64,000 nt of DNA from Myxococcales bacterium (GTDB lineage Bacteria; Myxococcota_A; Polyangia; Haliangiales; Haliangiaceae), in NCBI GenBank assembly GCA_947483555.1, contig CANKMW010000045.1, positions 1-64,000 on the forward strand, read 5' to 3'. Numbering within the stretch: the first letter of the stretch is position 1; each line of letters opens with the position of its first letter. This document shows positions 17,498-26,052 of this stretch, piece by piece. The notes beneath the pieces are model-generated. The model was not told where the DNA came from, did no database searches, and saw nothing but the letters and a program-made list of their open reading frames with translations. The position numbers and the translations under genes are program-made.

Positions 17498-18255
17498 TCA
17501 AGCACGCCAAGATCGCGTTCCGCGACCTCAGGGTCCGGTACGGCGACAAGACCGCGCTCGAGGACGTCAGCCTCGAGGTCGCACCCAACGAGATCCTGGG
17601 CATCATCGGCCCGGCCGGGTCCGGCAAGACCTCCTTGCTCCGGGTCCTCAACCGCACGCTCGAGCAGACCGCGGGCGCCAAGGTCACCGGCGACGTCCGC
17701 ATCGATGGCGAGGACGTCTACCGCATGCGCGACGTGTCGCGGCTGCGGCGTCGCATCGGCATGGTCGCGCCGCTGCCGGTCGGTCTGCCGATGTCGATCT
17801 ACGACAACGTCGCGTTCGCGCCCCGCATGGCCGGCGTCACCGACCGCAAGCGGCTCGAGGTGATCGTCGAGCGCTGCCTGCGCCAGGCGGCGCTGTGGGA
17901 CGAGGTCGAGCAGCGGCTGGGCGATCTGGGCACCAAGCTGTCGGGCGGACAGCAGCAGCGCCTGACCATCGCCCGCGCGCTGTCGCACTCGCCGGAGATC
18001 CTCTGTCTCGACGAGTTCTCGATCGCGATCGATCCGGTCACCACGATGCGCATCGAGGAGGTCCTCAAGGAGCTGCGCAAGCACATGACGATCTTGCTGG
18101 TCACCAACCTGGTGCAGCAGGCGCGCCGGCTCGCGGATCGCACCGCGTTCCTGCTCCTCGGCGAGCTGGTCGAGGTCGGCCCGACCGAGGAGGTCTTCGG
18201 CCGGACGCCGCGCGATCGCCGCACCTTCGAGTACGTTCACGGACACTTCGGATGA
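17491..18255 (+). CDS. pstB: PstB1: phosphate ABC ATPase with intact signature but altered Q- and H-loops
   Basis: GTG 17491 gives 254 residues. Walker A (GPAGSGKT, 40-47), the signature LSGGQ (150-154) and Walker B with its Glu (LCLDEF, Glu175) are intact. Two residues that the PstB family keeps are changed: the Q-loop FQRPNP is APLPVG, so Gln is Pro94, and the H-loop VTHNM is VTNLV, so the switch His is Asn206. The adjoining D-loop is SIAID instead of SALD. The protein therefore can supply a good signature to a partner but is a poor catalytic face itself. See PstB2, which has the opposite defect. They overlap by ATGA. Confidence 0.9.
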   Translation: MVVKHAKIAFRDLRVRYGDKTALEDVSLEVAPNEILGIIGPAGSGKTSLLRVLNRTLEQTAGAKVTGDVRIDGEDVYRMRDVSRLRRRIGMVAPLPVGLPMSIYDNVAFAPRMAGVTDRKRLEVIVERCLRQAALWDEVEQRLGDLGTKLSGGQQQRLTIARALSHSPEILCLDEFSIAIDPVTTMRIEEVLKELRKHMTILLVTNLVQQARRLADRTAFLLLGELVEVGPTEEVFGRTPRDRRTFEYVHGHFG

Positions 18256-19022
18256 CCAAGCCCCAAGGCATCCGCACCGAGAACCTGAGCCTGTGGTACG
18301 GCCAGTTCCAGGCCCTGCTCGACGTCAGCCTCGAGATCCATCACGGTCGCGTGACCGGCCTGATCGGCCCGTCGGGTTGCGGCAAGACGACGCTGCTGCG
18401 CTGCTTCAACCGCATCAACGAGCGGATCGACGGGGTTCGCACCGCCGGCCACGTCCACATCCTCGGCGAGGACATCTACGCCCCCGGGGTCGATCTGGTC
18501 GAGCTGCGCAAGCGGGTCGGCATGGTGTTCCAGCGTCCCAACCCGCTGCCGTTGTCGGTCCGCGAGAACGTGCTGTTCGGTCTCCGCATCCACTTCCGGC
18601 GCGGCGAGCTGCGCAAGGACGAGCTCGCGCACGCCGTCGAGGCGTCGCTCAAGGAGGTCGGCCTGTGGGAGGCGCTCAAGGACAAGCTCGGTCACCGGGC
18701 GACCTCGCTGAGCCTCGAGCAGCAGCAGAAGCTGTGCATCGCGCGGCTCCTGCCCTTGCGGCCCGAGGTCCTGCTGATGGACGAGCCGTGCTCGGCGCTG
18801 GATCCGGCCGCCACCCAGCGCGTCGAGCAGCTGATCCGCGAGCTCCGCGACCGCTACACGATCCTCATCGTCACCCACAACATGGCCCAGGCGCGTCGCA
18901 TCAGCGACGAATGCATCTTCATGCTGCTCGGCAAGCTGATCGAGCACCGCCGCACCGAGGACCTGTTCATCTCGCCGAAGGACGAGCGGACCGCCAACTA
19001 CGTCGAGGGCCGCTTCGGCTGA
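18252..19022 (+). CDS. pstB: PstB2: phosphate ABC ATPase with intact catalytic motifs but degenerate signature
   Basis: ATG 18252 overlaps the PstB1 stop; 256 residues. Walker A (GPSGCGKT, 39-46), the Q-loop (VFQRPNP, Gln94), Walker B (LLMDEPCSALDP, Glu178) and the H-loop (VTHNM, His209) are canonical PstB. The signature, normally LSGGQQQR, is LSLEQQQK (153-160), with both glycines lost. In an ABC dimer each site joins the Walker motifs of one subunit to the signature of the other. PstB2 would thus form one good site with PstB1's LSGGQ, and PstB1 one degenerate site with PstB2's LSLEQ. Confidence 0.9.
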   Translation: MTKPQGIRTENLSLWYGQFQALLDVSLEIHHGRVTGLIGPSGCGKTTLLRCFNRINERIDGVRTAGHVHILGEDIYAPGVDLVELRKRVGMVFQRPNPLPLSVRENVLFGLRIHFRRGELRKDELAHAVEASLKEVGLWEALKDKLGHRATSLSLEQQQKLCIARLLPLRPEVLLMDEPCSALDPAATQRVEQLIRELRDRYTILIVTHNMAQARRISDECIFMLLGKLIEHRRTEDLFISPKDERTANYVEGRFG

Positions 19023-19060
19023 CCGTGGGCGGGGGATCCGCCTGATAGACTCGTGGGCCG

Positions 19061-22000
19061 ATGGCCGATCACGAAGGCACCCGACGCTGGCGGCGGCTCG
19101 AGCGCGCCAACACCGAGTCGGATGCCCTCCACCTGCTGCGGATGTCGATCATCGAGATCCGGGAGGCACCGGGTGATGGGGAGGCGCGCCGTCGGCTGCG
19201 CGCGATCGCGGCCGAGCACGGCTTGTGGGAACAGCTCGCCCTGCTGCTGTCCGACGAGGCCCGCGCCCACGTCGATCGGCCGGCGGTCGCTGCGGTGTTC
19301 TTCGCGGAGCTGGCCGACGTCCACGACACCCTCGATCAGGCGCCCGAGACCATCGCGGCGCTGGAGGCGCTGGTCGAGCTCGCGCCCGACGTCGTCGCCC
19401 ACCACGATCGGATCGCCTGGCTGTACCGGCGGGCCGGGGCGTGGACCAAGGCCGCCGACGCCTTCGAGCAGGTCGGGCTGCGCGCGCCCGATGACCGCGC
19501 CCGCGGCGCGCTGCTCGCCGCCGCCCAGCTCAATCGCGATCACGGGCGCCTCGATCGCGCCGCCATGCTGTATCGGCTGATCGTCGCCCGCCACGCCTCC
19601 GACCTCGACGCCTGGGAGGCCCTCGACGACGTGCTGGTCGAGCTCGGCCGCTGGCGCGAGGTCGCCGAGGTGCGCGGCGAGCGCGCGGCCCAGGCCGACC
19701 ATGGTGTCGAGAAGGCGGCGCTGCTGCGCTCGCAGGCGCGCGCCCTCGAGCACGCCGGCGACCTGCCAGGCGCGGCGCAGGTGGTGGCCGCGGCCTCGGA
19801 TCACGCGCCCGGCGACGTCAGCGGCCTGGTCGACCACGCCGAGGTCCTGGCCCGCGCCGGCCAGGGCCCGGAGGCCGCCGCCATCCTGCGCACCCGGGTC
19901 GCCGATGCGCTCGAGCGCGGCGCCTCGCTCGACGACGTCGCCGCGCTGCGGCTGCGGCTGGCCCGCGTCCTCGAGGACAGCTGCGGCGATCGATCCGGAG
20001 CCGACGCGGTCCTCGACGAGCTGCTGGCGGCGGCGCCCGAGCACCTGCCCGCGCTCGAGCGGATCACCGCGCTCGCCGCCAGCGATCCGGATCCGCGCGC
20101 CCACGCGGCGGCGTTGCTCCGCTACGCCGCCGCCCTCCCCGACGGTGCCGATCGGGCGGCGTACGTGGCGGTTGCCGGGCGCCGGCTGCGCGAGGCCGGC
20201 GACCTGGGCGGCGCGGCGCGGGCCTTCGCGCAGGCCGCCGAGCTGGCGACCGACGACGTGCAGCTGCAGCGGGAGCTCGACGAGGTCCGGGCGTCGACGA
20301 TCGTCGAGCAAGCCGCCGCCGCTGCCCGCGCCGGCGACCTCGGCGGTGCCGAGCGACGGCTGCGCGAGATCCTGGCGTCGCACCGCCACCACGTCGAGGC
20401 CAACCTGGCGCTCGCCGACCTGCTCGCGACCACCGACCGCGGCGACGTCGCGGCCGCGTACCTCCGCGACACGCTCGCCATGGCGCCCGACGACCTGGCG
20501 GCGGCCGCGCTGGCGCGGCTCGTCCATCGCTGCGCCGTCATGACGGCGCAGCAGGGCGACGTCGACGAGAGCCACCAGCTCCTGCACGAGGCCCATCGCC
20601 TCGATCGCGGTTCGCTCCCGATCGCCCTCGCGCTCGGCGAGGCCTGCTTCGCTCGTCGGCTGTGGCGGCAGGCGGCGCTGCACCTGGGCGCGCTGGCCGA
20701 GCACCCCGATGCCGCGCGCCACGCCGCCGAGATCGCGGCCGGCCTGGTCCACGCGGCGCAGGCCGAGGTGCGCGCGCTGCGGCCCGCGAACGCCGGCAAG
20801 CACTACGACGCGGCGGTGCGCCTCGATCCCGGCTGCGCCTCGGCGTGGCACGGCCTCGCGCAGGCGGCGATCGAGCGCGGCGACCTGGTGCGCGCCGCCG
20901 ACTGCTTCGAGCGCGAGGCGACCGCAACCGTCCACGGCAAGGACCGGCTCCGGCTGTTCACCGCCCTCGGCGACCTGGCGCTCGACGTGCTCGCCGATCC
21001 GGCACGAGCCGAGCGGTGCTGGAGCCAGGTCGCCGAGCTGGGCCACGCGCCGCTGCTCGACAAGCTGCTCGCGCTCCAGCGCGCGCGCGGCGCCACCCTC
21101 GAACGCGCCGAGACCTGCGAGCGCCTGGTGGCGCTGCAGCCCGACGCCCACGGCCGCCGCGAGCTGCTCGTCGAGGCCGCCCAGGCGTTGCTGGCCGGCG
21201 GCGCGATCGTCCGAGCCAGCGCGATCGCCGAGCAGCTGATCGGCCTCCACCCGCGCGATCCCGACACCGTCGGGTGCGCGAGCACGATCGCGATCGCGGC
21301 CGGCGATCCGAAGCGGGCGGCGATGTGGCTGCGGCGTGCGCTGTCGGCCTGGGACGCCAGCGGCGATCGCGGCGAGCCCGACCCGCGCCGCGCCGAGCTG
21401 TGGCGCCGCCTCGGCGATGCCGAACGGGCGCTGGGCGACGAACCCGCCGCGCTGCAGGCCGACCAGCGCGCCGACACCGCCCTGATCGCGCTCGTCGAGA
21501 CCGGCCAGGAGCCGCTCGACGCCCTGGCGTGGGCCCGCAGCCTGATGCGCTCCGACGAGCTCGAGCGCGCGCGCGCCGGGTTCGAGCTGGCCGCCGCGGT
21601 CGGCGCCACGCTGTCCGTCGAGGACGAGCACTTTCTCGACACCCACCCGGCGCGCATCATGGCGTCCGACGAGGCCTACGCGGCGCCACTCGACGACGAC
21701 GATCGGCGCGAGCTGGTCGACGACCCCGCCGATCGGCCGCTCCGCGACGTCCTCGAGCTGCTGGTCGACATCATGGCGCTGGTGTGTCCGAGCGCCAGCG
21801 CGGCGCTGCTCCACGCCGGCTTGCAGGACGCCACGCGCGTTCCCACCGCCAGCGACGCCGCGACCGCGGCGCTCTATCCGCAGATCGCCCGCGCCCTCGG
21901 CGGGCCGCCGACCCTGCTCTACACGACGGCCGCGGCCGCCACCGATCTGACCCTGCTGCTCGCCGCGCCGCCGGTGGTGGTGATCGGGCCGCGGCTGGCC

Positions 22001-22480
22001 TCGGTGCGCGCCGGGTCGCGCGGCGGCGCTCATCTGGCCAGCGATGCGGCGCTGCGCTTCCAGCTCGGGCGGATCGTCGAGCTGTCGCGCCCGCCGCGGC
22101 TGTTCGCGGCCGCGCTCGACGCCGGCGGCTTCGCCCTGCTGGTCGCCGGCCTGCGCCACGGGTTCGGACCGCCGAGCGGGCTGGCCGCCGCGCCGGACGA
22201 GGTGGCCGAGGCCGAGCGCCTGCGCGCCCGGCTGCCGGTCGCCGTGCGCCAGCGCATGACCGAGCGGCTGGCGACGATCGCACCGGACGCGCTCGATGCG
22301 AACGGCTACATCGCCGCCTGCCAGCGGGCCGCCGATCGCGCCGGGTTGCTGGTGTGCGGCGACGTGGCGGTCGCCATCGAGCTCGCCGGCGGCCCGGCGG
22401 TCGCGCCGCACCTGGTGCGCCTGGCCTCGACCCAGCGCTACCTCGCCGCCCGCAAGAAGCTGCGCGCGCGGGGACGGTGA
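19061..22480 (+). CDS. Large TPR-repeat protein
   Basis: ATG 19061 lies 38 bases after the pstB2 stop. The 1139-residue product is Ala/Leu/Arg-rich with helix-turn-helix repeats of about 34 residues throughout residues 40-870 (for example AAMLYRLIVARHASDLDAWE and RAADCFEREATATV). No signal peptide or membrane segment is evident. The last 270 residues (DILELLVDIMALVCPSASAA-like, then LLYTTAAAATDLTLLLAAPP) form a separate domain I do not recognise. Very large TPR scaffolds are common in myxobacteria; a role as a cytoplasmic interaction scaffold is inference. It may be read through from the pst operon. Confidence 0.75.
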   Translation: MADHEGTRRWRRLERANTESDALHLLRMSIIEIREAPGDGEARRRLRAIAAEHGLWEQLALLLSDEARAHVDRPAVAAVFFAELADVHDTLDQAPETIAALEALVELAPDVVAHHDRIAWLYRRAGAWTKAADAFEQVGLRAPDDRARGALLAAAQLNRDHGRLDRAAMLYRLIVARHASDLDAWEALDDVLVELGRWREVAEVRGERAAQADHGVEKAALLRSQARALEHAGDLPGAAQVVAAASDHAPGDVSGLVDHAEVLARAGQGPEAAAILRTRVADALERGASLDDVAALRLRLARVLEDSCGDRSGADAVLDELLAAAPEHLPALERITALAASDPDPRAHAAALLRYAAALPDGADRAAYVAVAGRRLREAGDLGGAARAFAQAAELATDDVQLQRELDEVRASTIVEQAAAAARAGDLGGAERRLREILASHRHHVEANLALADLLATTDRGDVAAAYLRDTLAMAPDDLAAAALARLVHRCAVMTAQQGDVDESHQLLHEAHRLDRGSLPIALALGEACFARRLWRQAALHLGALAEHPDAARHAAEIAAGLVHAAQAEVRALRPANAGKHYDAAVRLDPGCASAWHGLAQAAIERGDLVRAADCFEREATATVHGKDRLRLFTALGDLALDVLADPARAERCWSQVAELGHAPLLDKLLALQRARGATLERAETCERLVALQPDAHGRRELLVEAAQALLAGGAIVRASAIAEQLIGLHPRDPDTVGCASTIAIAAGDPKRAAMWLRRALSAWDASGDRGEPDPRRAELWRRLGDAERALGDEPAALQADQRADTALIALVETGQEPLDALAWARSLMRSDELERARAGFELAAAVGATLSVEDEHFLDTHPARIMASDEAYAAPLDDDDRRELVDDPADRPLRDVLELLVDIMALVCPSASAALLHAGLQDATRVPTASDAATAALYPQIARALGGPPTLLYTTAAAATDLTLLLAAPPVVVIGPRLASVRAGSRGGAHLASDAALRFQLGRIVELSRPPRLFAAALDAGGFALLVAGLRHGFGPPSGLAAAPDEVAEAERLRARLPVAVRQRMTERLATIAPDALDANGYIAACQRAADRAGLLVCGDVAVAIELAGGPAVAPHLVRLASTQRYLAARKKLRARGR

Positions 22481-22500
22481 GACCGTCGCGCGGTTGGGCG

Positions 22501-24969
22501 CTACATCTTGACCCGCGCGTTGGACGGGTCGTAGAGCGGCTTGAGGGAGGCGCGCGCCGGGTAGAGGCGGCCGGCGATCTCGACCTCCCAGCGCCCACCG
22601 TCGAGCCAGGCCTGATCGATCGTCGCACCGCCGCCGTCGATCATCGCCAGGCCGACCGCGCCGCCCAGCGTGTGCCCGTACGACGCGGCGCGGATGTAGC
22701 CGACCGCGTGGCCGTCGCGGCGGACCGGCTCGGCGTGGAACAGCATCGGCTCCGGATCGCCGACCAGGATCTGGAGCAGGCGCTTGCGCAGCGGGCCGGC
22801 CGCCTTCTGCGCCACCACCACGTCCTTGCCGAGGAAGCCGCCCGGCTTCTTGAGGTCGACCGCGAAGCCGAGCCCGGCCTCGAGCACGCTGTCGGTGTTG
22901 TCGATGTCGTGGCCGTAGTCGCGGTAGGCCTTCTCCATGCGCAGGCTGGCCAGCGCCTTGAGGCCGGCGTGGCGCAGGCCGACGTGGCTGCCGGCGGCGA
23001 CCAGCCGATCGTAGACGTGGGTCGCCTGCTCGGTGGGGATGTACAGCTCGTAGCCGAGCTCGCCGAGGTAGGTGATGCGCACGCACAGGACGCGGGCGTA
23101 GCCGATGTCGAGCTCGCGCGCGGCGCGGAACGGAAAGCCGTCGTTGCTGAGGTCGGCGCTGGTCACCGCGGCGAGCAGCTCGCGCGACCGCGGCCCCTGC
23201 ACGTTGAGCTGGGCGTAGGCCGAGGTCTGGTCGGTCACGAAGGCGTGGCCGTCGTCCAGGTGGCGCCGCATCCAGGTCTCGGTGTGGCGATGCACGGTGT
23301 CCGACGCCACCACCCAGTAGCGTTCGTCGTCGAGCTTGGTGACCGTGAGGTCGGCCTCGAGCGTGCCGCCGGCGTTGAGCCACTGGGTGTACGTGATGAC
23401 GCCGGCCGGCCCGTCGACGTTGTTGGCCGAGATGAAGTTGAGCCCCCGCCCGGCGTCGCGGCCCTGGACCAGGAACTTGGACATGAACGACATGTCCATG
23501 AGGATCACGCCCTGGCGCGCGGCCTCGTGCTCGGCCTGCCAGTACGGAAACCAGTGCTGGCGCCCCCACGACAGCCGCTCCTCCGTCGGCGCCACGCCGG
23601 GCGGCGCGTACCAGTCGGCGCCCTCCCAGCCGCTGACGTCGCGGAAGTGCGCGCCGCGGGCGGCCAGCCGATCGTGGAACGCCGAGGTCTTGGCGCCGCG
23701 CGCGGTCAGCATCGACCGGGTCGGATAGTGGCACTGGTAGACCATGCCCAGCGACTCGACGGTGCGGGTGCGCCGGTACTCGGGGTTGGCCTGGTAGGTG
23801 TGCAGGCGATCGATGTTCATGCCGGTGACGTCGACGTCGGGGCGGCCGTGGATGATCCAGTGCGCGAGCACGCGGCCGAGGCCGCCGCCGGTGAGGATGC
23901 CGATCGAGTTGAGGCCGGCGGCCACGAAGTAGTTCTTCAGCTCGGGCGCCTCGCCGACCACCGGCTGCAGGTCGGCGGTGAAGCTCTCCGGACCGCAGAA
24001 GAACTTCTTCACCCCGGTCTCGAGCGAGATCGGGACCCGCTGCATCGCCTTCTCGACGTAGCCGCCCATGCGGTCCCAGTCGGGCGGCAACTCGCCGAAC
24101 GAGAAGTCGTCGGGGATGCCGCCGACCTGCCACGGCGCGCACACCGGCTCGAACAGGCCGATCATCAGGCCGCCGACCTCCTCGCGGAAGTAGCCGTGGG
24201 AGCCCGGATCCTCGAGGACCGGGAACGACGCCGACAGCGACGGGATCTTCTCGGTGATCAAGTAGTAGTGCTCGGCGGCCTGGAGCGGGATGTTGACCCC
24301 CGACTTCGCGCCGAGCTGGCGGGCCCACATGCCGGCGCAGTTGACGACGTACTCGGCCTCGATGTCGCCGTGCGCGGTGGTGACGCCGGTGACCACGCCG
24401 CGCTTCTTGGTGACGCCGGTGACGGCGACGCCCTCGAGGATCGTGGCGCCCTGCATGCGGGCTCCCTTGGCGAGCGCCATCGTGACGTCGACCGGATCGG
24501 CGCGACCGTCCTCCTTGACGTAGAACCCGGCCAGCAGGTCGTCGGTGCGCGCGAGCGGGAACAGATCGTGGACCTGGGCCGGCGAGATCTCGTGGACGTC
24601 GACGCCGCACAGGCGGTTGAACGCCGACACCCGACGGTACTCCTCGAGCCGGTCGGCGTCGGCGGCGACCTCGATGAAGCCGACCGCCCTGAAACCAGTG
24701 GCCTGGCCGGTCTCGGCCGGCAGGCGGGCGTAGAGATCTCGCGTGTACGTGCGCATCTCGGTCGAGGTCTCCGAGGTCGAGCCGAACGTGACCATGAGGC
24801 CGGCGGCGTGCCACGTGGTGCCCGACGTCAGGCGATCGCGCTCGAGCACCACCACGTCCCTCCAGCCCATGTGCGCCAGGTGGTAGGCGACCGAGCAGCC
24901 GATGATGCCGCCACCGATCACGACGACGCGGGCGCGCTGGGGGAGCACGGGAGGGACGGGTGCGGACAT
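22501..24969 (-). CDS. FAD-dependent sarcosine/dimethylglycine dehydrogenase-like enzyme (DAO + GcvT domains)
   Basis: An 822-residue protein starting at ATG 24969. Residues about 12-400 are a D-amino-acid-oxidase-type FAD domain with VVIGGGIIGCSVAYHL; SGTTWHAAGL carries the His to which FAD is covalently bound in mammalian relatives. About 450-820 is an aminomethyltransferase (GcvT) fold with FMSKFLVQGRDA, QGPRSRELL and a C-terminal barrel. Such enzymes oxidatively demethylate N-methyl glycines and hand the C1 unit to tetrahydrofolate. Formaldehyde made without folate could be handled by the frmA product in this window, but that link is inference. Confidence 0.88.
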   Translation of the reverse strand: MSAPVPPVLPQRARVVVIGGGIIGCSVAYHLAHMGWRDVVVLERDRLTSGTTWHAAGLMVTFGSTSETSTEMRTYTRDLYARLPAETGQATGFRAVGFIEVAADADRLEEYRRVSAFNRLCGVDVHEISPAQVHDLFPLARTDDLLAGFYVKEDGRADPVDVTMALAKGARMQGATILEGVAVTGVTKKRGVVTGVTTAHGDIEAEYVVNCAGMWARQLGAKSGVNIPLQAAEHYYLITEKIPSLSASFPVLEDPGSHGYFREEVGGLMIGLFEPVCAPWQVGGIPDDFSFGELPPDWDRMGGYVEKAMQRVPISLETGVKKFFCGPESFTADLQPVVGEAPELKNYFVAAGLNSIGILTGGGLGRVLAHWIIHGRPDVDVTGMNIDRLHTYQANPEYRRTRTVESLGMVYQCHYPTRSMLTARGAKTSAFHDRLAARGAHFRDVSGWEGADWYAPPGVAPTEERLSWGRQHWFPYWQAEHEAARQGVILMDMSFMSKFLVQGRDAGRGLNFISANNVDGPAGVITYTQWLNAGGTLEADLTVTKLDDERYWVVASDTVHRHTETWMRRHLDDGHAFVTDQTSAYAQLNVQGPRSRELLAAVTSADLSNDGFPFRAARELDIGYARVLCVRITYLGELGYELYIPTEQATHVYDRLVAAGSHVGLRHAGLKALASLRMEKAYRDYGHDIDNTDSVLEAGLGFAVDLKKPGGFLGKDVVVAQKAAGPLRKRLLQILVGDPEPMLFHAEPVRRDGHAVGYIRAASYGHTLGGAVGLAMIDGGGATIDQAWLDGGRWEVEIAGRLYPARASLKPLYDPSNARVKM

Positions 24970-25023
24970 GGCGGCGCAGCATACACAGGCCGGCGCCGGC
25001 CGGGATGAACGCGGGTGCGCTGG

Positions 25024-25956
25024 TCAGGCTCGTCGGTGCGGGACGAGTCGGTGCTCGAGGGCGAGGCCGACCCCGCCGGTGGCGCGCACCAGCGCGGCGT
25101 ACTGCCTCGCCGCGTCGGCGTCGGGTGCCGGCGCCCGCTCGGCGCGGATGAGCGTGTTCTTGCGGGTGTGCTCCGAGGGGACGAACTCGATGGCGGCCAC
25201 CTGGTAGCCGGCGGCGCGCAGCAGCAGCATGCGCATCGCGTCGGTGACGTGGGCGGCGGTCTCGCGCCGGAGGTGCGGCGTGTTCCAGATCGGCGCCAGC
25301 TCGCCGGCGGTCTCGCGGCCGGCCAGGTCGGCCCAGCCGCGGGCCAGCTCGGCCTGGCAGCACGGCGCCACGGCGAGCAACTCAGCCTCGAGCCCGACCC
25401 CGAGCGCGAGCGCGTCGCAAGTCGCGGTGTCGCAGGCGTGGAGCGCGATCACCCCGTGCGGCGCCCACGCCGCCGCCGCCGCGCTGCCGTCGAGCGCCGC
25501 GGCCTCGAAGCGGACCAGCTCGTCGAGGCCGGCGATCGCGGTCCGCCGGCGGCACTCCTCGATCACGTCGGGGTTGCGATCGACGCCGAGGACCTCGATC
25601 GGATGCCGCCACACCCGGGCCCCGCACCACGCCAGCAGCAAGGTCAGGTACGAGCGGCCGCAGCCGGCGTCGAGCAGACGGATGCGCGGGTGACGGGCGC
25701 GAAGCTCGGCGAACGCCGGCCCCAGCATGCCCACCATGTGGTTGATCTGGAGGTACTTGCGGACCTGCGCCGGCGGCATCGAGGCGTCGCCGTTGAGCAG
25801 CCCGAGCGCGCGCAGCAGCAGCGCAGCGTCGGCGGGCCGGATCAGGACCGCCTTGCCGTGCAGGAGCTCCTCGGTTCGCACCGTGGTCCAGTGGGCGTGG
25901 GCGCGGGCCTCGAACTCGAGGGCCCAGCGGTCGCGGGTGGCGGTGGAGCGGGACAT
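25024..25956 (-). CDS. Class I SAM-dependent methyltransferase (METTL25/Methyltransf_32 type)
   Basis: A 310-residue protein from ATG 25956. The SAM-binding motif I is LLDAGCGRSYLTLLLAW, preceded by a helical N domain (VRKYLQINHMVGMLGPAF). Later motifs VLGVDRNPDV, ALHACDTATCDAL and a PCCQAEL segment match the Methyltransf_32 group, which includes RNA or protein methyltransferases. Substrate unknown. It begins 54 bases upstream of the dehydrogenase gene's start and runs the same way, so they may be co-transcribed. Confidence 0.8.
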   Translation of the reverse strand: MSRSTATRDRWALEFEARAHAHWTTVRTEELLHGKAVLIRPADAALLLRALGLLNGDASMPPAQVRKYLQINHMVGMLGPAFAELRARHPRIRLLDAGCGRSYLTLLLAWCGARVWRHPIEVLGVDRNPDVIEECRRRTAIAGLDELVRFEAAALDGSAAAAAWAPHGVIALHACDTATCDALALGVGLEAELLAVAPCCQAELARGWADLAGRETAGELAPIWNTPHLRRETAAHVTDAMRMLLLRAAGYQVAAIEFVPSEHTRKNTLIRAERAPAPDADAARQYAALVRATGGVGLALEHRLVPHRRA

Positions 25957-26052
25957 GCGCGCGGCTGGGTATCCTACCGCTGGTCACGCTTTCGCCCACC
26001 GGGGCGCGGCCAGGCGCAGACGCTGCTACCATGGGGCGAAGGGGGTGGTTCG

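Noticed and set aside
18998..25363. A 2,121-codon open frame on the minus strand across pstB2, the TPR gene and the dehydrogenase gene
   Set aside because: It is antisense or out of frame to well-supported genes throughout, its composition is Arg/Gly/Asp-rich shadow, and it has no domain. Long stop-free shadows are expected at this GC content.
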